Positions 25,156 through 33,493 of a stretch of DNA of 64,000 nucleotides are shown here, piece after piece. The notes beneath the pieces are model-generated. The model searched no databases. It saw only the letters and a list, made by a program, of their open reading frames with translations, and had not been told where the DNA came from. Made by a program: the position numbers and the translations under genes. Each line of letters starts with the position of its first letter. Position 1 is the first letter of the stretch. Origin of the DNA: Actinomadura latina NBRC 106108 (GTDB lineage: Bacteria > Actinomycetota > Actinomycetes > Streptosporangiales > Streptosporangiaceae). The DNA lies in assembly GCF_001552195.1 (NCBI RefSeq), contig NZ_BCQS01000005.1:744001-808000 (forward strand), in the 5' to 3' direction.

Positions 25156-25983
25156 TCAGCGGGACGCGCGGATGTTGCGCCGCGCGGAGATGACCGCGAT
25201 CAGGATGCCGACCGCGAAGATGAGCGTGCCCATCACGTTGACCTGCGGCGGCGTGCCCGTCCGGGTCGAGCCGTAGATCCACAGCGGGAACGTGACGGTG
25301 GAGCCGCTGGTGAAGTTGGTGATGATGAAGTCGTCGATGGACAGCACGAACGCCAGCAGCGCCCCCGCCAGCACACCCGGCATGATCATCGGTAGCGTGA
25401 CCAGGCGGAACCGCGTCCACGGCCCGGCCCCGAGGTCCTGCGCCGCCTCCTCCACCGCCGGGTCGAGGCCGACGACGCGGGCCCGGACGGTCACCGCGAC
25501 GAACGCGATCGAGAACATCACGTGCGCGACGAGGATCGTCAGGTAGCCGCGCGGCAGGTTGAACGTGACGAACATCGACAGCAGCGAGGCGCCCATCACG
25601 ATCTCCGGGCAGGAGATCGCCATGAACAGCACCAGGTTCGTCGAGCCCTTGCCGCGGAACCGGTAGCGGCCGAGCGCGAGGCCCGCGAACGTCCCGAGGA
25701 CCGTGGTGATCAGCGTGCTGAGCAGCGCGATCGTCAGCGAGTTGACGACCGCGGTGGTGAGGTCGCTCTTGTCGAACAGGTGCCGGTACCACTTGAGCGT
25801 GAAGCCCTGCCACTCGAAGTTCTGCTTGCTGCGGGTGTCGTTGAACCCGAACACGATCATGATCGCGATGGGCAGGATCAGCCAGGCGATCAGCACGAGC
25901 GTGTAGACGTGCAGGCCGGCGACCTTGCGGCGCGGGCGCGCGGCGCGGCCTCGCACCGGCGCCTTCTCGGTGAGCGTCGTCAT
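25156..25983 (-). CDS. potC: Spermidine/putrescine ABC transporter permease PotC
   Basis: A 275-residue inner-membrane permease with about six helices. The C-terminal EAA loop is EEAAQDLGAGPWTRFRLVTL, which contacts the ATPase; the N-terminal hydrophobic helix is VYTLVLIAWLILPIAIMIVF. The DTRSKQNFEWQGFTLKWY segment after it is typical of PotC. The ATG overlaps the potB stop by 4 bases. Co-transcribed with the rest of the uptake system. Confidence 0.9.
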   Translation of the reverse strand: MTTLTEKAPVRGRAARPRRKVAGLHVYTLVLIAWLILPIAIMIVFGFNDTRSKQNFEWQGFTLKWYRHLFDKSDLTTAVVNSLTIALLSTLITTVLGTFAGLALGRYRFRGKGSTNLVLFMAISCPEIVMGASLLSMFVTFNLPRGYLTILVAHVMFSIAFVAVTVRARVVGLDPAVEEAAQDLGAGPWTRFRLVTLPMIMPGVLAGALLAFVLSIDDFIITNFTSGSTVTFPLWIYGSTRTGTPPQVNVMGTLIFAVGILIAVISARRNIRASR

Positions 25984-26840
25984 CGTCCCGCCGCCTCCAG
26001 AACGTCCTGCGTGCCGAGGCTGCGCGCGTAGGCGAAGATCCCGACGAGCAGGATCGCCATCAGCGAGAACGACAGCGCCGACGCCATCGGGTAGGCGCTG
26101 TTGTTGAAGTACTCGGTCTGGATCACGTTGCCGATCATGGTGTTCTGCGGGCCGCCGAGGACCTCCGCGTTGACGTAGTCCGACGACACCGGCACGAACG
26201 TCATGATCACGCCGGCGAAGACGCCGGGCAGCGACAGCGGCAGGATCACCCGGATGAACGCCTGCAGCCGGCCCGCGTACAGGTCATAGGCCGCCTCGAC
26301 CACCCGGTGGTCGATCCGCTCCAGGGCCACGTAGATCGGCAGCACCATGAACGGCAGGAAGTTGTAGGTCAGCCCGGACACGACCGCGGCGCCGGTGTCG
26401 AGGATGTGGAAGTCGTCCGGCAGGATCGTGCCGCGCAGCGGCCCGAGGACCGGGCCGTTGTCGGTCAGCACCAGCTTCCAGGACACCGTCCGCAGGATGA
26501 ACGAGACGAAGTACGGGAGCAGGAGCAGGAACAGGTAGGTCGACTTGTGGCGCCCGCCCCGGAACGCGATCCAGTACGCGGCCGGGTAGGCGAGCGCGAT
26601 GCACAGGACCGTCGCCAGGAATCCGTACCAGAGCGACCGGACGAACTTGTCGCCGTAGGTGCTCACGCCGTCGACGTAGTTCTGCCAGTGGAACGTCTGC
26701 CGGAACCCGTCGATGAGGTTCCCCGTCTGCAGCGACAGGGACACCATCAGCACGATCGGGATGATGAAGAACGCCGCCATCCACAGCCCGCTCGGCAGGA
26801 TCATGAGGTACGGCGTGAGCCGCCCCCGTGCTCGTGCCAT
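25980..26840 (-). CDS. potB: Spermidine/putrescine ABC transporter permease PotB
   Basis: A 286-residue permease with an N-terminal helix (LMILPSGLWMAAFFIIPIVL), TETYFNNSAY-like features before the last helix (QTEYFNNSAYPMASALSF), and the EAA loop VEAAYDLYAGRLQAFIRVIL. It pairs with PotC to form the channel. The ATG at 26840 abuts the potD stop as TGATG; a GTG one codon earlier would overlap it as GTGA. The downstream overlap with potC is ATGA. Confidence 0.9.
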   Translation of the reverse strand: MARARGRLTPYLMILPSGLWMAAFFIIPIVLMVSLSLQTGNLIDGFRQTFHWQNYVDGVSTYGDKFVRSLWYGFLATVLCIALAYPAAYWIAFRGGRHKSTYLFLLLLPYFVSFILRTVSWKLVLTDNGPVLGPLRGTILPDDFHILDTGAAVVSGLTYNFLPFMVLPIYVALERIDHRVVEAAYDLYAGRLQAFIRVILPLSLPGVFAGVIMTFVPVSSDYVNAEVLGGPQNTMIGNVIQTEYFNNSAYPMASALSFSLMAILLVGIFAYARSLGTQDVLEAAGR

Positions 26841-28084
26841 CACGACCCCTTGGCGATGGGCTCGAAGATCTTCTGGTACTCCTGCTCCTCGGCCTGGGTG
26901 AGCCGCCGGTACCGGCGCAGCCGGGCCAGGTCGGCCTCGGACGGGAAGATCAGCGGGCTGGTGCTCAGCCGGGTCAGGTCCTTCTTGTCATCGCCCGTGG
27001 CCTGCGCCGCCTTCTGCTTCAGGATCTCCTGGGTGGACGGGATCGGCGGCATGTAGTTGATGAACTCGGTCAGCGGGACGTTGTTCTCCGGGACGTACAG
27101 CCAGTCCATGAGGGTCAGCGCGTCCACCGGGTTCTCGGCGGTCTTCGGGATGCACATGTTGTCGGTCCAGATCGTGCCGCCCTCCTTGGGCACCACGAAC
27201 TTCACGTCCGGGCTGGTGAGGCTGTAGACGTCACCGGACCAGGCCATCGTCATCCACACGTCGCCCTTGCTGACGGCGTCCACGTAGTCCTGGCTGTAGT
27301 ACTTGCGGACGATGCCCTTGTCGCGCTGCTCGCGGAGCTTCGCGGCGGCCTTCTCCCAGTCGGCCTTCGTCGACTTCTCCGGGTCGATCCCGAGGAGGAA
27401 CATCCCGAAGTTCCCGAGTTCCTGGGAGTCGCCCATCATGCCGACCTTGCCCTTGTACTTCGCGTCGAAGAGCTGGGCGATGCTCGTGATCTCCTCGTCC
27501 ACGTACTTGGTGTTGTACGCGATGCCGGTGACGCCCGACTCGTACGCGATCGTGTGGGCGTTGCCGGGGTCGTAGGACGGGTCCTTGAACGACGCCCCCG
27601 CGTTCTTCTCGAAGTTCGGCAGCTTCGACAGGTCGAGCGGCGCCAGGTAGCCGAGCTGGCGGCACTGCTCCAGCTGGATCCCGTTCGTCATGATCATCAG
27701 GTCGAAGCCGATGGACTGGCCGGCCGACAGCGGCGCCTGGATCTTGCCGAACCACGGGCCCATCTCCTGGATGACCTCCTTGTAGGTCACCCGGATGCCC
27801 GTCTCCTTCTCGAACGCCTTGATCGTCTCCCGGTCGTCCTGCATGTAGCCCGGCCAGTTCGCCCAGTTGAGCTTGCCGTTCTTGGCCTTGCCCGCCCAGT
27901 ACTTCTGGACGTCGGTCTGGCTGACCTTCTCCTTGCCGCCCTGCCCCTGCACGCCGCAGGCCGACAGGGCGAGCCCCGCGCCGGCGACGCCCATCATCCG
28001 GAGGACGTCCCGGCGGGAGTGGCTGGAACGTGCCAGGCGCGGCCGCGTGAGTCCGCGCAGGAAAGCGGGGTCGATGTTGCTCAC
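26840..28084 (-). CDS. potD: Spermidine/putrescine-binding lipoprotein PotD, Tat-type signal
   Basis: A 414-residue solute-binding protein. The N-terminus carries a twin-arginine motif (SRRDVLRMMG), a hydrophobic stretch and a lipobox (LSAC), so it is probably exported folded through Tat and lipidated. The mature protein has LNWANWPGYMQDD, TGIRVTYKEVIQ, YDPGNAHTIAYESGVTGIAY and the TDNMCIPKTAENPVDALTLM region typical of PotD/PotF. The GTG at 28084 overlaps the potA stop (GTGA). It is the ligand-capture subunit of the adjacent importer; putrescine or spermidine is inferred from family and neighbours. Confidence 0.92.
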   Translation of the reverse strand: MSNIDPAFLRGLTRPRLARSSHSRRDVLRMMGVAGAGLALSACGVQGQGGKEKVSQTDVQKYWAGKAKNGKLNWANWPGYMQDDRETIKAFEKETGIRVTYKEVIQEMGPWFGKIQAPLSAGQSIGFDLMIMTNGIQLEQCRQLGYLAPLDLSKLPNFEKNAGASFKDPSYDPGNAHTIAYESGVTGIAYNTKYVDEEITSIAQLFDAKYKGKVGMMGDSQELGNFGMFLLGIDPEKSTKADWEKAAAKLREQRDKGIVRKYYSQDYVDAVSKGDVWMTMAWSGDVYSLTSPDVKFVVPKEGGTIWTDNMCIPKTAENPVDALTLMDWLYVPENNVPLTEFINYMPPIPSTQEILKQKAAQATGDDKKDLTRLSTSPLIFPSEADLARLRRYRRLTQAEEQEYQKIFEPIAKGS

Positions 28085-29238
28085 TGGGGGGCTCCTATGG
28101 CGTAAGAGTGGCGCGGGTCCCACGACAGCCAGACGCTGTCGCCGCGCGTGGCGATGTCGTCGGCGGACGTGGCGTTCTGCAGGAACACGACGACGTCGGC
28201 CCCGGCGGAAGCGGAGGTGGTGATGTTGTAGTTCGTCGACGTCCCGAGGTACACGACCTCGGTCACGGTGCCGCGGACGCCGCACAGGCCGTCCGCCGGC
28301 CGGTCCAGCGCGATGCCGATCTTCTCCGGGCGGACGGTCAGCTCCAGCCGCTCCCCCGCCGCGATCTTCAGCCCGTTGCGGATCGGGACCTCGATCCGCC
28401 CGTCCGGCCCGTAGGAGATCACCGCGGTGCCCTGGCCCGCCTCGGCGATCTCGCCGCCCAGCAGGTTGGACGTCCCGATGAACCCGGCGACGAACCGCGA
28501 CGCGGGGTGCTCGTAGATCTCCCGCGGCGTCCCGAGCTGCTCGATCAGCCCGTCGTTCATGACCGCGATGCGGTCCGACATCGTCAGGGCCTCGCCCTGG
28601 TCGTGCGTCACGTACACGAACGTGATGCCGACCTCCCGCTGGATCCGCTTCAGCTCCACCTGCATCGCCTGCCGCAGCTTCAGGTCGAGCGCGCCCAGCG
28701 GCTCGTCCAGCAGCAGGGCCCGCGGCCGGTTCACCAGCGCGCGGGCCAGCGCGACCCGCTGCTGCTGGCCGCCGGACAACTCGGCGGGACGGCGCTTCTC
28801 CCGTCCCGCCAAGTCGACGATGTCCAGCATGTCCCCGACCCGCTCGCCGATCTCGGCCTTCGGGACGCCGCGCCGGCGCAGGCCGAACGCGACGTTCTCG
28901 AAGACGCTCATGTGCGGGAACAGCGCGTACGACTGGAACACCATGTTCACGTCGCGCCGGTTCGGGGACACGTCGGTGACGTCCTGCCCGTGGAGGTGGA
29001 CCCTGCCCGCCGTCGGCTCCTCGAAGCCGGCGATCATGCGCATGGTCGTGGTCTTGCCGCAGCCGGACGGGCCGAGCAGCGAGAAGAACTCGCCCTGCGC
29101 GATCTCCAGGTCGATGCCGCGGACCGCGGCCACGGTCTCGCCATGGGCGTGGTACGCCTTCTCCACTCCCGTGAGTTCGATGGCGGGAACTGCGCGGCCC
29201 GGGTCGTCGCGTGCCGGGGCCTGCTGGGTCTCGGTCAT
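28081..29238 (-). CDS. potA: Spermidine/putrescine ABC transporter ATPase PotA
   Basis: A 385-residue ATPase. Walker A is LLGPSGCGKTTT, the Q-loop is VFQSYALFPHM, the signature is LSGGQQQRVALARAL, Walker B is ALLLDEPLGALD, and the switch His is in THDQGEAL. The C-terminal TOBE-2 region (about 290-385) is typical of PotA and MalK-like importers. The ATG at 29238 has GGAAG upstream. It follows the aldehyde dehydrogenase gene by 35 bases and overlaps potD. Confidence 0.93.
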   Translation of the reverse strand: MTETQQAPARDDPGRAVPAIELTGVEKAYHAHGETVAAVRGIDLEIAQGEFFSLLGPSGCGKTTTMRMIAGFEEPTAGRVHLHGQDVTDVSPNRRDVNMVFQSYALFPHMSVFENVAFGLRRRGVPKAEIGERVGDMLDIVDLAGREKRRPAELSGGQQQRVALARALVNRPRALLLDEPLGALDLKLRQAMQVELKRIQREVGITFVYVTHDQGEALTMSDRIAVMNDGLIEQLGTPREIYEHPASRFVAGFIGTSNLLGGEIAEAGQGTAVISYGPDGRIEVPIRNGLKIAAGERLELTVRPEKIGIALDRPADGLCGVRGTVTEVVYLGTSTNYNITTSASAGADVVVFLQNATSADDIATRGDSVWLSWDPRHSYAIGAPQ

Positions 29239-29273
29239 GGCCGGTCTTCCTTCACGGGCTCGTTCGGCGGTGG

Positions 29274-30707
29274 TCAGCCGCCGATGTAGTGCATGACGTG
29301 CTTGACGCGGGTGTAGTCCTCGATCCCGTACATCGACATGTCCTTGCCGTAGCCGGAATGCTTGAAGCCGCCGTGCGGCATCTCCGACACGAACGGTATG
29401 TGGGTGTTGACCCACACGGCGCCGAAGTCGAGGGCCTTGCTCATCCGCATGGCGCGGCCGTGGTTCTGCGTCCACACGCTCGCGGCGAGGCCGTACTTGA
29501 CGCCGTTCGCCCACGCGATGGCCTGCTGCTCGTCCGAGAAGCCCTGCACGGTGATGACCGGGCCGAACACCTCGTTCTGCACCATCTCGTCGTCCTGCTT
29601 GAGGCCGCCGACGACGGTGGGCGCGAAGAAGTAGCCGCGGTCGCCGATCCGCTCACCGCCGGCCAGGACCTCGGCGTGGCCGGGCGCCCTGTCGATGAAC
29701 CCCTGGACCCGCGCGAGCTGGTCCTCGTTGTTCACCGGCCCGTAGTAGGCGTCCGAGTCGCTCGGCGGCCCCACCGCCGTCCCCTTGGCGGCCTCCACCA
29801 GCGCCTCGGTGAACTCGCCCCGCAGCCGTTCGGCGACGAGCACCCGCGTCGCCGCCGTGCAGTCCTGCCCCGCGTTGAAGTACCCGGCCTCGGCGATGCC
29901 GGTGGCCGCCGCCTCGACATCGGCGTCATCGAACACGACCACGGGCGCCTTGCCGCCGAGTTCCAGATGCACGCGCTTGAGGTCCTTCGCCGCCGACGCG
30001 GCGACCTCCATACCGGCGCGGACGCTCCCGGTGATCGACACCATCTGCGGCGTCGGGTGCTCGACCAGGGCCCGCCCGGTGTCGCGGTCGCCGCAGATCA
30101 CGTTGAAGACGCCCGGCGGCAGGAACTCGGCCGCGATCTCGGCCAGCATCAGCGTGCTCGCCGGCGTCGTCTCGGACGGCTTGAGCACCACGGTGTTGCC
30201 CGCCGACAGCGCCGGCCCGAACTTCCAGACCGCCATCATCATCGGGTAGTTCCAGGGCGTGACCTGCGCGCACACCCCGATCGGCTCACGCCTGACCGAG
30301 GACGTGTGGTCCGCCATGTACTCGCCGGTGGCCTTGCCCTCCAGCACCCTGGACGCGCCGGCGAAGAACCGGAGATTGTCCACCATCGGCGGCATCTCCT
30401 CGTCCAGGGTCAGCTGGACCGGCTTGCCCGTGTCGCGGACCTCGGCCTGCACCAGTTCCCCGGCCCGCGCCTCGACCGCGTCCGCGAACCGCAGCATCGC
30501 GAGGCTCCGCTCGGCGGGGGTGGCGTCGCGCCAGGCGGGGAACGCGTCCGCCGCCGCGCGGAACGCGGCGTCGACGTCCTCGGCGCCGGACACTGGCGCC
30601 TCCGCGTACGTCTCGCCGGTGCTGGGGTCGACCACCTCCAGCGTCCGCCCGTCCTTGGCGTCCACGTACTCGCCACCGATAAAGTTGCGCAGCCGCTCGC
30701 CGCTCAT
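29274..30707 (-). CDS. Gamma-aminobutyraldehyde/betaine-aldehyde dehydrogenase family
   Basis: A 477-residue NAD(P)-dependent aldehyde dehydrogenase. Key motifs are FIGGEYVDAKDG, VTPWNYPMMMAVWKFGPALS, ITGSVRAGMEV, HLELGGKAPVVVFDDADVE with the general-base Glu, and FNAGQDCTAATRVLV with the catalytic Cys. It is expected to oxidise 4-aminobutyraldehyde, the product of putrescine oxidation, to GABA. The ATG at 30707 has GGAGG 9 bases upstream; in-frame upstream starts are less good. First gene of the six-gene polyamine operon, divergent from the Lrp/AsnC regulator. A substrate such as betaine aldehyde cannot be excluded by sequence alone. Confidence 0.9.
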   Translation of the reverse strand: MSGERLRNFIGGEYVDAKDGRTLEVVDPSTGETYAEAPVSGAEDVDAAFRAAADAFPAWRDATPAERSLAMLRFADAVEARAGELVQAEVRDTGKPVQLTLDEEMPPMVDNLRFFAGASRVLEGKATGEYMADHTSSVRREPIGVCAQVTPWNYPMMMAVWKFGPALSAGNTVVLKPSETTPASTLMLAEIAAEFLPPGVFNVICGDRDTGRALVEHPTPQMVSITGSVRAGMEVAASAAKDLKRVHLELGGKAPVVVFDDADVEAAATGIAEAGYFNAGQDCTAATRVLVAERLRGEFTEALVEAAKGTAVGPPSDSDAYYGPVNNEDQLARVQGFIDRAPGHAEVLAGGERIGDRGYFFAPTVVGGLKQDDEMVQNEVFGPVITVQGFSDEQQAIAWANGVKYGLAASVWTQNHGRAMRMSKALDFGAVWVNTHIPFVSEMPHGGFKHSGYGKDMSMYGIEDYTRVKHVMHYIGG

Positions 30708-30782
30708 CCTCAGGTCCCTCCTGGGCATCGTCGCCCGATGTGTCCTGTAGGCCCAGACCCTTACAGAGGATCCAGCCCAATA

Positions 30783-30828
30783 CAAGTGATTCCGTTGTTA
30801 CGATCGAATTTCACGACTGATTCACTTG
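30783..30828. promoter_or_regulatory. Divergent promoter with inverted CAAGTGA arms
   Basis: CAAGTGA (30783-30789) and TCACTTG (30822-30828) form a 7-bp dyad with centre near 30805. On the plus strand TTGTTA (30795-30800), a 17-base spacer and TGATTC (30818-30823) form a plausible promoter for the Lrp/AsnC gene, so the arms flank or overlap it. This is the arrangement expected for autoregulation by the adjacent regulator. Confidence 0.5.
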
Positions 30829-30873
30829 GCCCAGGTGCCTAACACCCCCGATGCCGCAGCTAGGAGACGATCG

Positions 30874-31335
30874 ATGGAACGCGCAGCCCGCGTCCAGCTC
30901 GACGAGACCGCGAAGCACATCATCGAGCAACTCCAGCAGGACGGCCGCCGCTCCTACGCCGCCATCGGCAAGGCCGTCGGGCTCTCCGAGGCCGCCGTCC
31001 GGCAGCGCGTGCAGAAGCTCCTCGACACCGGCGTCATGCAGATCGTCGGCGTCACCGACCCGCTCATGCTCGGCTTCTCCCGGCAGATGATGATCGGAGT
31101 CAAGTGCGAGGGCGACCTGGAGAAGATCGCCGACGAGCTGGCCGGCCTCCCCGAGATCGACTACGTCGTCATCACCGCGGGCTCGTTCGACATCCTGTGC
31201 GAGCTCGTCTGCGAGGACGACGAACGCCTCCTGGAGCTCCTCGGCCGCATCCGCGCCGTCCCGGGCGTCGTCTCCACGGAGAGCTTCGTCTACCTCAAAC
31301 TGCGCAAACAGACCTACTCCTGGGGAACGCGCTGA
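30874..31335 (+). CDS. Lrp/AsnC-family transcriptional regulator
   Basis: A 153-residue regulator. The N-terminal winged helix (LQQDGRRSYAAIGKAVGLSE, then AAVRQRVQKLLD) is followed by an RAM/AsnC ligand-binding domain (MMIGVKCEGDLEKIADELAG, then DYVVITAGSFDILCELVCED). Family members form dimers to octamers and sense amino acids. The ATG at 30874 has GGAG 9 bases upstream; the longer frame starting at TTG 30826 is unlikely. Divergent from the polyamine operon and therefore its probable regulator, perhaps sensing a polyamine catabolite. Confidence 0.92.
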   Translation: MERAARVQLDETAKHIIEQLQQDGRRSYAAIGKAVGLSEAAVRQRVQKLLDTGVMQIVGVTDPLMLGFSRQMMIGVKCEGDLEKIADELAGLPEIDYVVITAGSFDILCELVCEDDERLLELLGRIRAVPGVVSTESFVYLKLRKQTYSWGTR

Positions 31336-31430
31336 CTCCTCCGCACACCCGACGATTCTCGTTCTCAATGGGGATGTTCTGGCAACACCTCCCGGCGTAC
31401 TTTTAGATGCCGCAAGGAGGGAGACCGGCC

Positions 31431-31685
31431 ATGCCCGAGTCGGTCCGCCAGGACCTTCCCGCCACCGAGCACATCGCCTTCCACACCTCTGCCGATCAGT
31501 TCCTCGTGATCCGCAAGGCGGCCGAACTGATCGGCTGGACGGTCACCGACTACGTCCTGTCCACCGCCCTGGACCGCGCCGAACGAGACCTCTACGAGCA
31601 CGCCGCCGCCACGGCCCCTCCGGACCCCACCGCCCCAGACCCGTCCAGGCCCCTCGTAGCCCTCCTAACAGCCCTGGCCTCTTAG
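31431..31685 (+). CDS. DUF1778 (TacA-type antitoxin-like) protein
   Basis: An 84-residue protein. The segment HIAFHTSADQFLVIRKAAEL, then IGWTVTDYVLSTALDRAERDL, is a ribbon-helix-helix of the DUF1778 family, whose characterised members neutralise GNAT acetyltransferase toxins. No acetyltransferase gene follows; the next gene is a convergent aminopeptidase. The tail is Pro/Ala-rich. The start is well supported by GGAGGG 8 bases before the ATG. It may be a solitary regulator or an orphan antitoxin. Confidence 0.75.
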   Translation: MPESVRQDLPATEHIAFHTSADQFLVIRKAAELIGWTVTDYVLSTALDRAERDLYEHAAATAPPDPTAPDPSRPLVALLTALAS

Positions 31686-31736
31686 CTCCCACCCACCCTG
31701 ACCTGCCCCCGCGGATGGGTGTCACCACGGTCGTGC

Positions 31737-32507
31737 CTACTGCGGCAAGGTGAGGATTTCGGCCCCGTCGCCGGTGATGGCGATCGTGTGCTCACTGTGC
31801 GCAGTCCGGCAGCCCGTCGCGCTTCGGAGCGTCCAGCCATCGGCATCGGTGACGAGCTCGGCGGTGTCCGCCATGATCCATGGCTCCAAGGCCAGCAGCA
31901 GCCCAGGACGCAGCTTGTATCCGCGACCGGGCCGTCCCGCGTTCGGGACGTGCGGGTCCTGGTGCATCGTCGAGCCGACGCCGTGACCTCCGAACTCGGT
32001 ACTGATCGGATATCCCGCCTCGCTGAGGACCGAGCCGATGGCATGGGAGATGTCACCGATGCGAGCACCCGGTCCGGCCGCGGCGATCCCCGCACTCAAC
32101 GCGCGTTCGGTCGCACTGATCATCGCAACGCTCTCCGAGGGCTGCGAATCGCCCACGATGAAGCTGATGGCTGAGTCGGCGACGACGCCGCTTTGGGATA
32201 CGGCGAGGTCTAGCGTCAGCAGGTCGCCGTCGGCAAGCGTGTAGTCGTACGGCAGCCCGTGGAGCACGGCGTCATTGACCGATGTGCAGATGTAGTGGCC
32301 GAACGGCCCGCGCCCAAAAGACGGCTCGTAGTCGACGTAGCAGGACTGCGCTCCGGCCTCAATGATCATGGCCTGGGTCCACCGGTCGATGTCCCGGAGA
32401 TTCGTGCCGACCTCGGTGCGGCCCTTCAGGGTCTGCAAGATGTCGGCGACCAAGGCGCCCGCGTCCCTCGCTCGCGGCAGTTCGGTGGAGTTCAGGATCT
32501 CGATCAT
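31737..32507 (-). CDS. map: Type I methionine aminopeptidase (second-copy type)
   Basis: A 256-residue M24 metallopeptidase that removes the initiator Met. The pita-bread fold metal ligands are visible: LLTLDLAVSQSGVVADSA (two Asp), GGHGVGSTMHQDPHVPN (His), LALEPW (Glu) and SEHTIAIT (Glu). The ATG at 32507 has GGAAGG 7 bases upstream and begins at MIEILNSTE. This copy is divergent from a small XRE regulator and away from the translation operons, where housekeeping map usually sits, so it is probably an accessory enzyme under dedicated control. Confidence 0.9.
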   Translation of the reverse strand: MIEILNSTELPRARDAGALVADILQTLKGRTEVGTNLRDIDRWTQAMIIEAGAQSCYVDYEPSFGRGPFGHYICTSVNDAVLHGLPYDYTLADGDLLTLDLAVSQSGVVADSAISFIVGDSQPSESVAMISATERALSAGIAAAGPGARIGDISHAIGSVLSEAGYPISTEFGGHGVGSTMHQDPHVPNAGRPGRGYKLRPGLLLALEPWIMADTAELVTDADGWTLRSATGCRTAHSEHTIAITGDGAEILTLPQ

Positions 32508-32533
32508 CTGGCGCCTTCCTCGCACGACCAATA

Positions 32534-32557
32534 ACTATCCCGGCCATACTATCCCGG
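32534..32557. promoter_or_regulatory. Direct repeats ACTATCCCGG between map and XRE gene
   Basis: ACTATCCCGG occurs at 32534-32543 and 32548-32557, with a related TACTAG at 32558-32563, inside the 66-bp gap between two divergent genes. AT-rich hexamers in this stretch could serve as -10 elements in both directions. The repeats are probably bound by the adjacent XRE protein. Confidence 0.55.
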
Positions 32558-32573
32558 TACTAGAATCGGAACC

Positions 32574-32876
32574 ATGGTCAGGTTGCCGCTCACTCCCGCA
32601 GAGATCGAACGCGGACAGCGCCTCGGCGCCCTCCTGCGGCGCGCGAGGGGGGACAGATCGATGCTCAACACCGCGCTGGACGCGGGCGTATCCCCGGAGA
32701 CCCTCCGCAAGATCGAGTCGGGACGCGTAGCCACCCCGGCCTTCCCGACCATCGCCGCGATCGCCGCCGTCCTCGATCTCTCCCTCGACGCAGTGTGGTC
32801 GGAGATCAACCGTTCAGACGGCGGGACCGAACTCCCCAAGACAGGTCACAACACAGGTGATCGGTTGGCCTCGTAA
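32574..32876 (+). CDS. XRE-family helix-turn-helix regulator
   Basis: A 100-residue protein consisting mainly of one XRE helix-turn-helix (GQRLGALLRRARGDRSMLNT, then ALDAGVSPETLRKIESGRVATP), with a short polar tail. GGAA lies just before the ATG. It shares a compact promoter region with the divergent methionine aminopeptidase gene and is likely its repressor and its own autoregulator. Confidence 0.85.
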   Translation: MVRLPLTPAEIERGQRLGALLRRARGDRSMLNTALDAGVSPETLRKIESGRVATPAFPTIAAIAAVLDLSLDAVWSEINRSDGGTELPKTGHNTGDRLAS

Positions 32877-32946
32877 GTCTCAGGCCCCGCCGCTCCGTTG
32901 CAGCTGCCGACGAGAGTGATCACCTGAGCACCTGGGCGCAGTGGTC

Positions 32947-33378
32947 CTAGCGTGTGAGGGCTGCCGCCAGTCGTGCGGCGTAGTCGGCGGCCTCGGCGTC
33001 GGAGTCGTATTTCTGCCGCGGCCAGAAGAACCCGCGGAGCCCGTCCTTGCGGTTGCGCGGCACAACATGAACGTGCAGGTGCGGCACGCTCTGGCTCACC
33101 CGGTTGTTCATGGCCACGAACGACCCCACGGCGCCGAGCACCGACTCCATCGCGCCCGCGAGCCGCTGAGCATGCCCGAAGAACGGCCCCAGGAACTCAC
33201 CGGGCAGATCCGTGAGCGTCTCGAAGTGCGCACGCGGGACCAGCAGCGTATGCCCCTTGAACAAGGGCCTCATATCAAGGAACGCCATCACGTCCGGGGC
33301 GTCCAGCACGACATGCGCGGGCCGCTCCCCCTTGACGATCTCGCAGAACACACAACTCTTGCCCGCCGGCTCACCCAT
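32947..33378 (-). CDS. HIT-family nucleotide hydrolase
   Basis: A 143-residue histidine-triad protein. CVFCEIVKGE supplies a CxxC zinc pair, LDMRPLFKGHTLLVPRAH is the conserved core strand, and VPHLHVHVVPR holds the HxHxHxx active site with nucleotidyl-His. HIT enzymes cleave nucleoside phosphoramidates or dinucleoside polyphosphates. The ATG at 33378 has GGAGG about 9 bases upstream. It stands alone, convergent with the XRE gene and divergent from the ABC exporter. Confidence 0.92.
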   Translation of the reverse strand: MGEPAGKSCVFCEIVKGERPAHVVLDAPDVMAFLDMRPLFKGHTLLVPRAHFETLTDLPGEFLGPFFGHAQRLAGAMESVLGAVGSFVAMNNRVSQSVPHLHVHVVPRNRKDGLRGFFWPRQKYDSDAEAADYAARLAAALTR

Positions 33379-33493
33379 CCGCCTATCCTCCCGCACGCCA
33401 CCACGTGTTCGAGGGCACGTCCGGGGCCGGTCTTCGCGGTCGAGGCGCGGGTTAACGCCGTGCTTACGGGAGTGCCCCTACCGTGTGGTTTTC

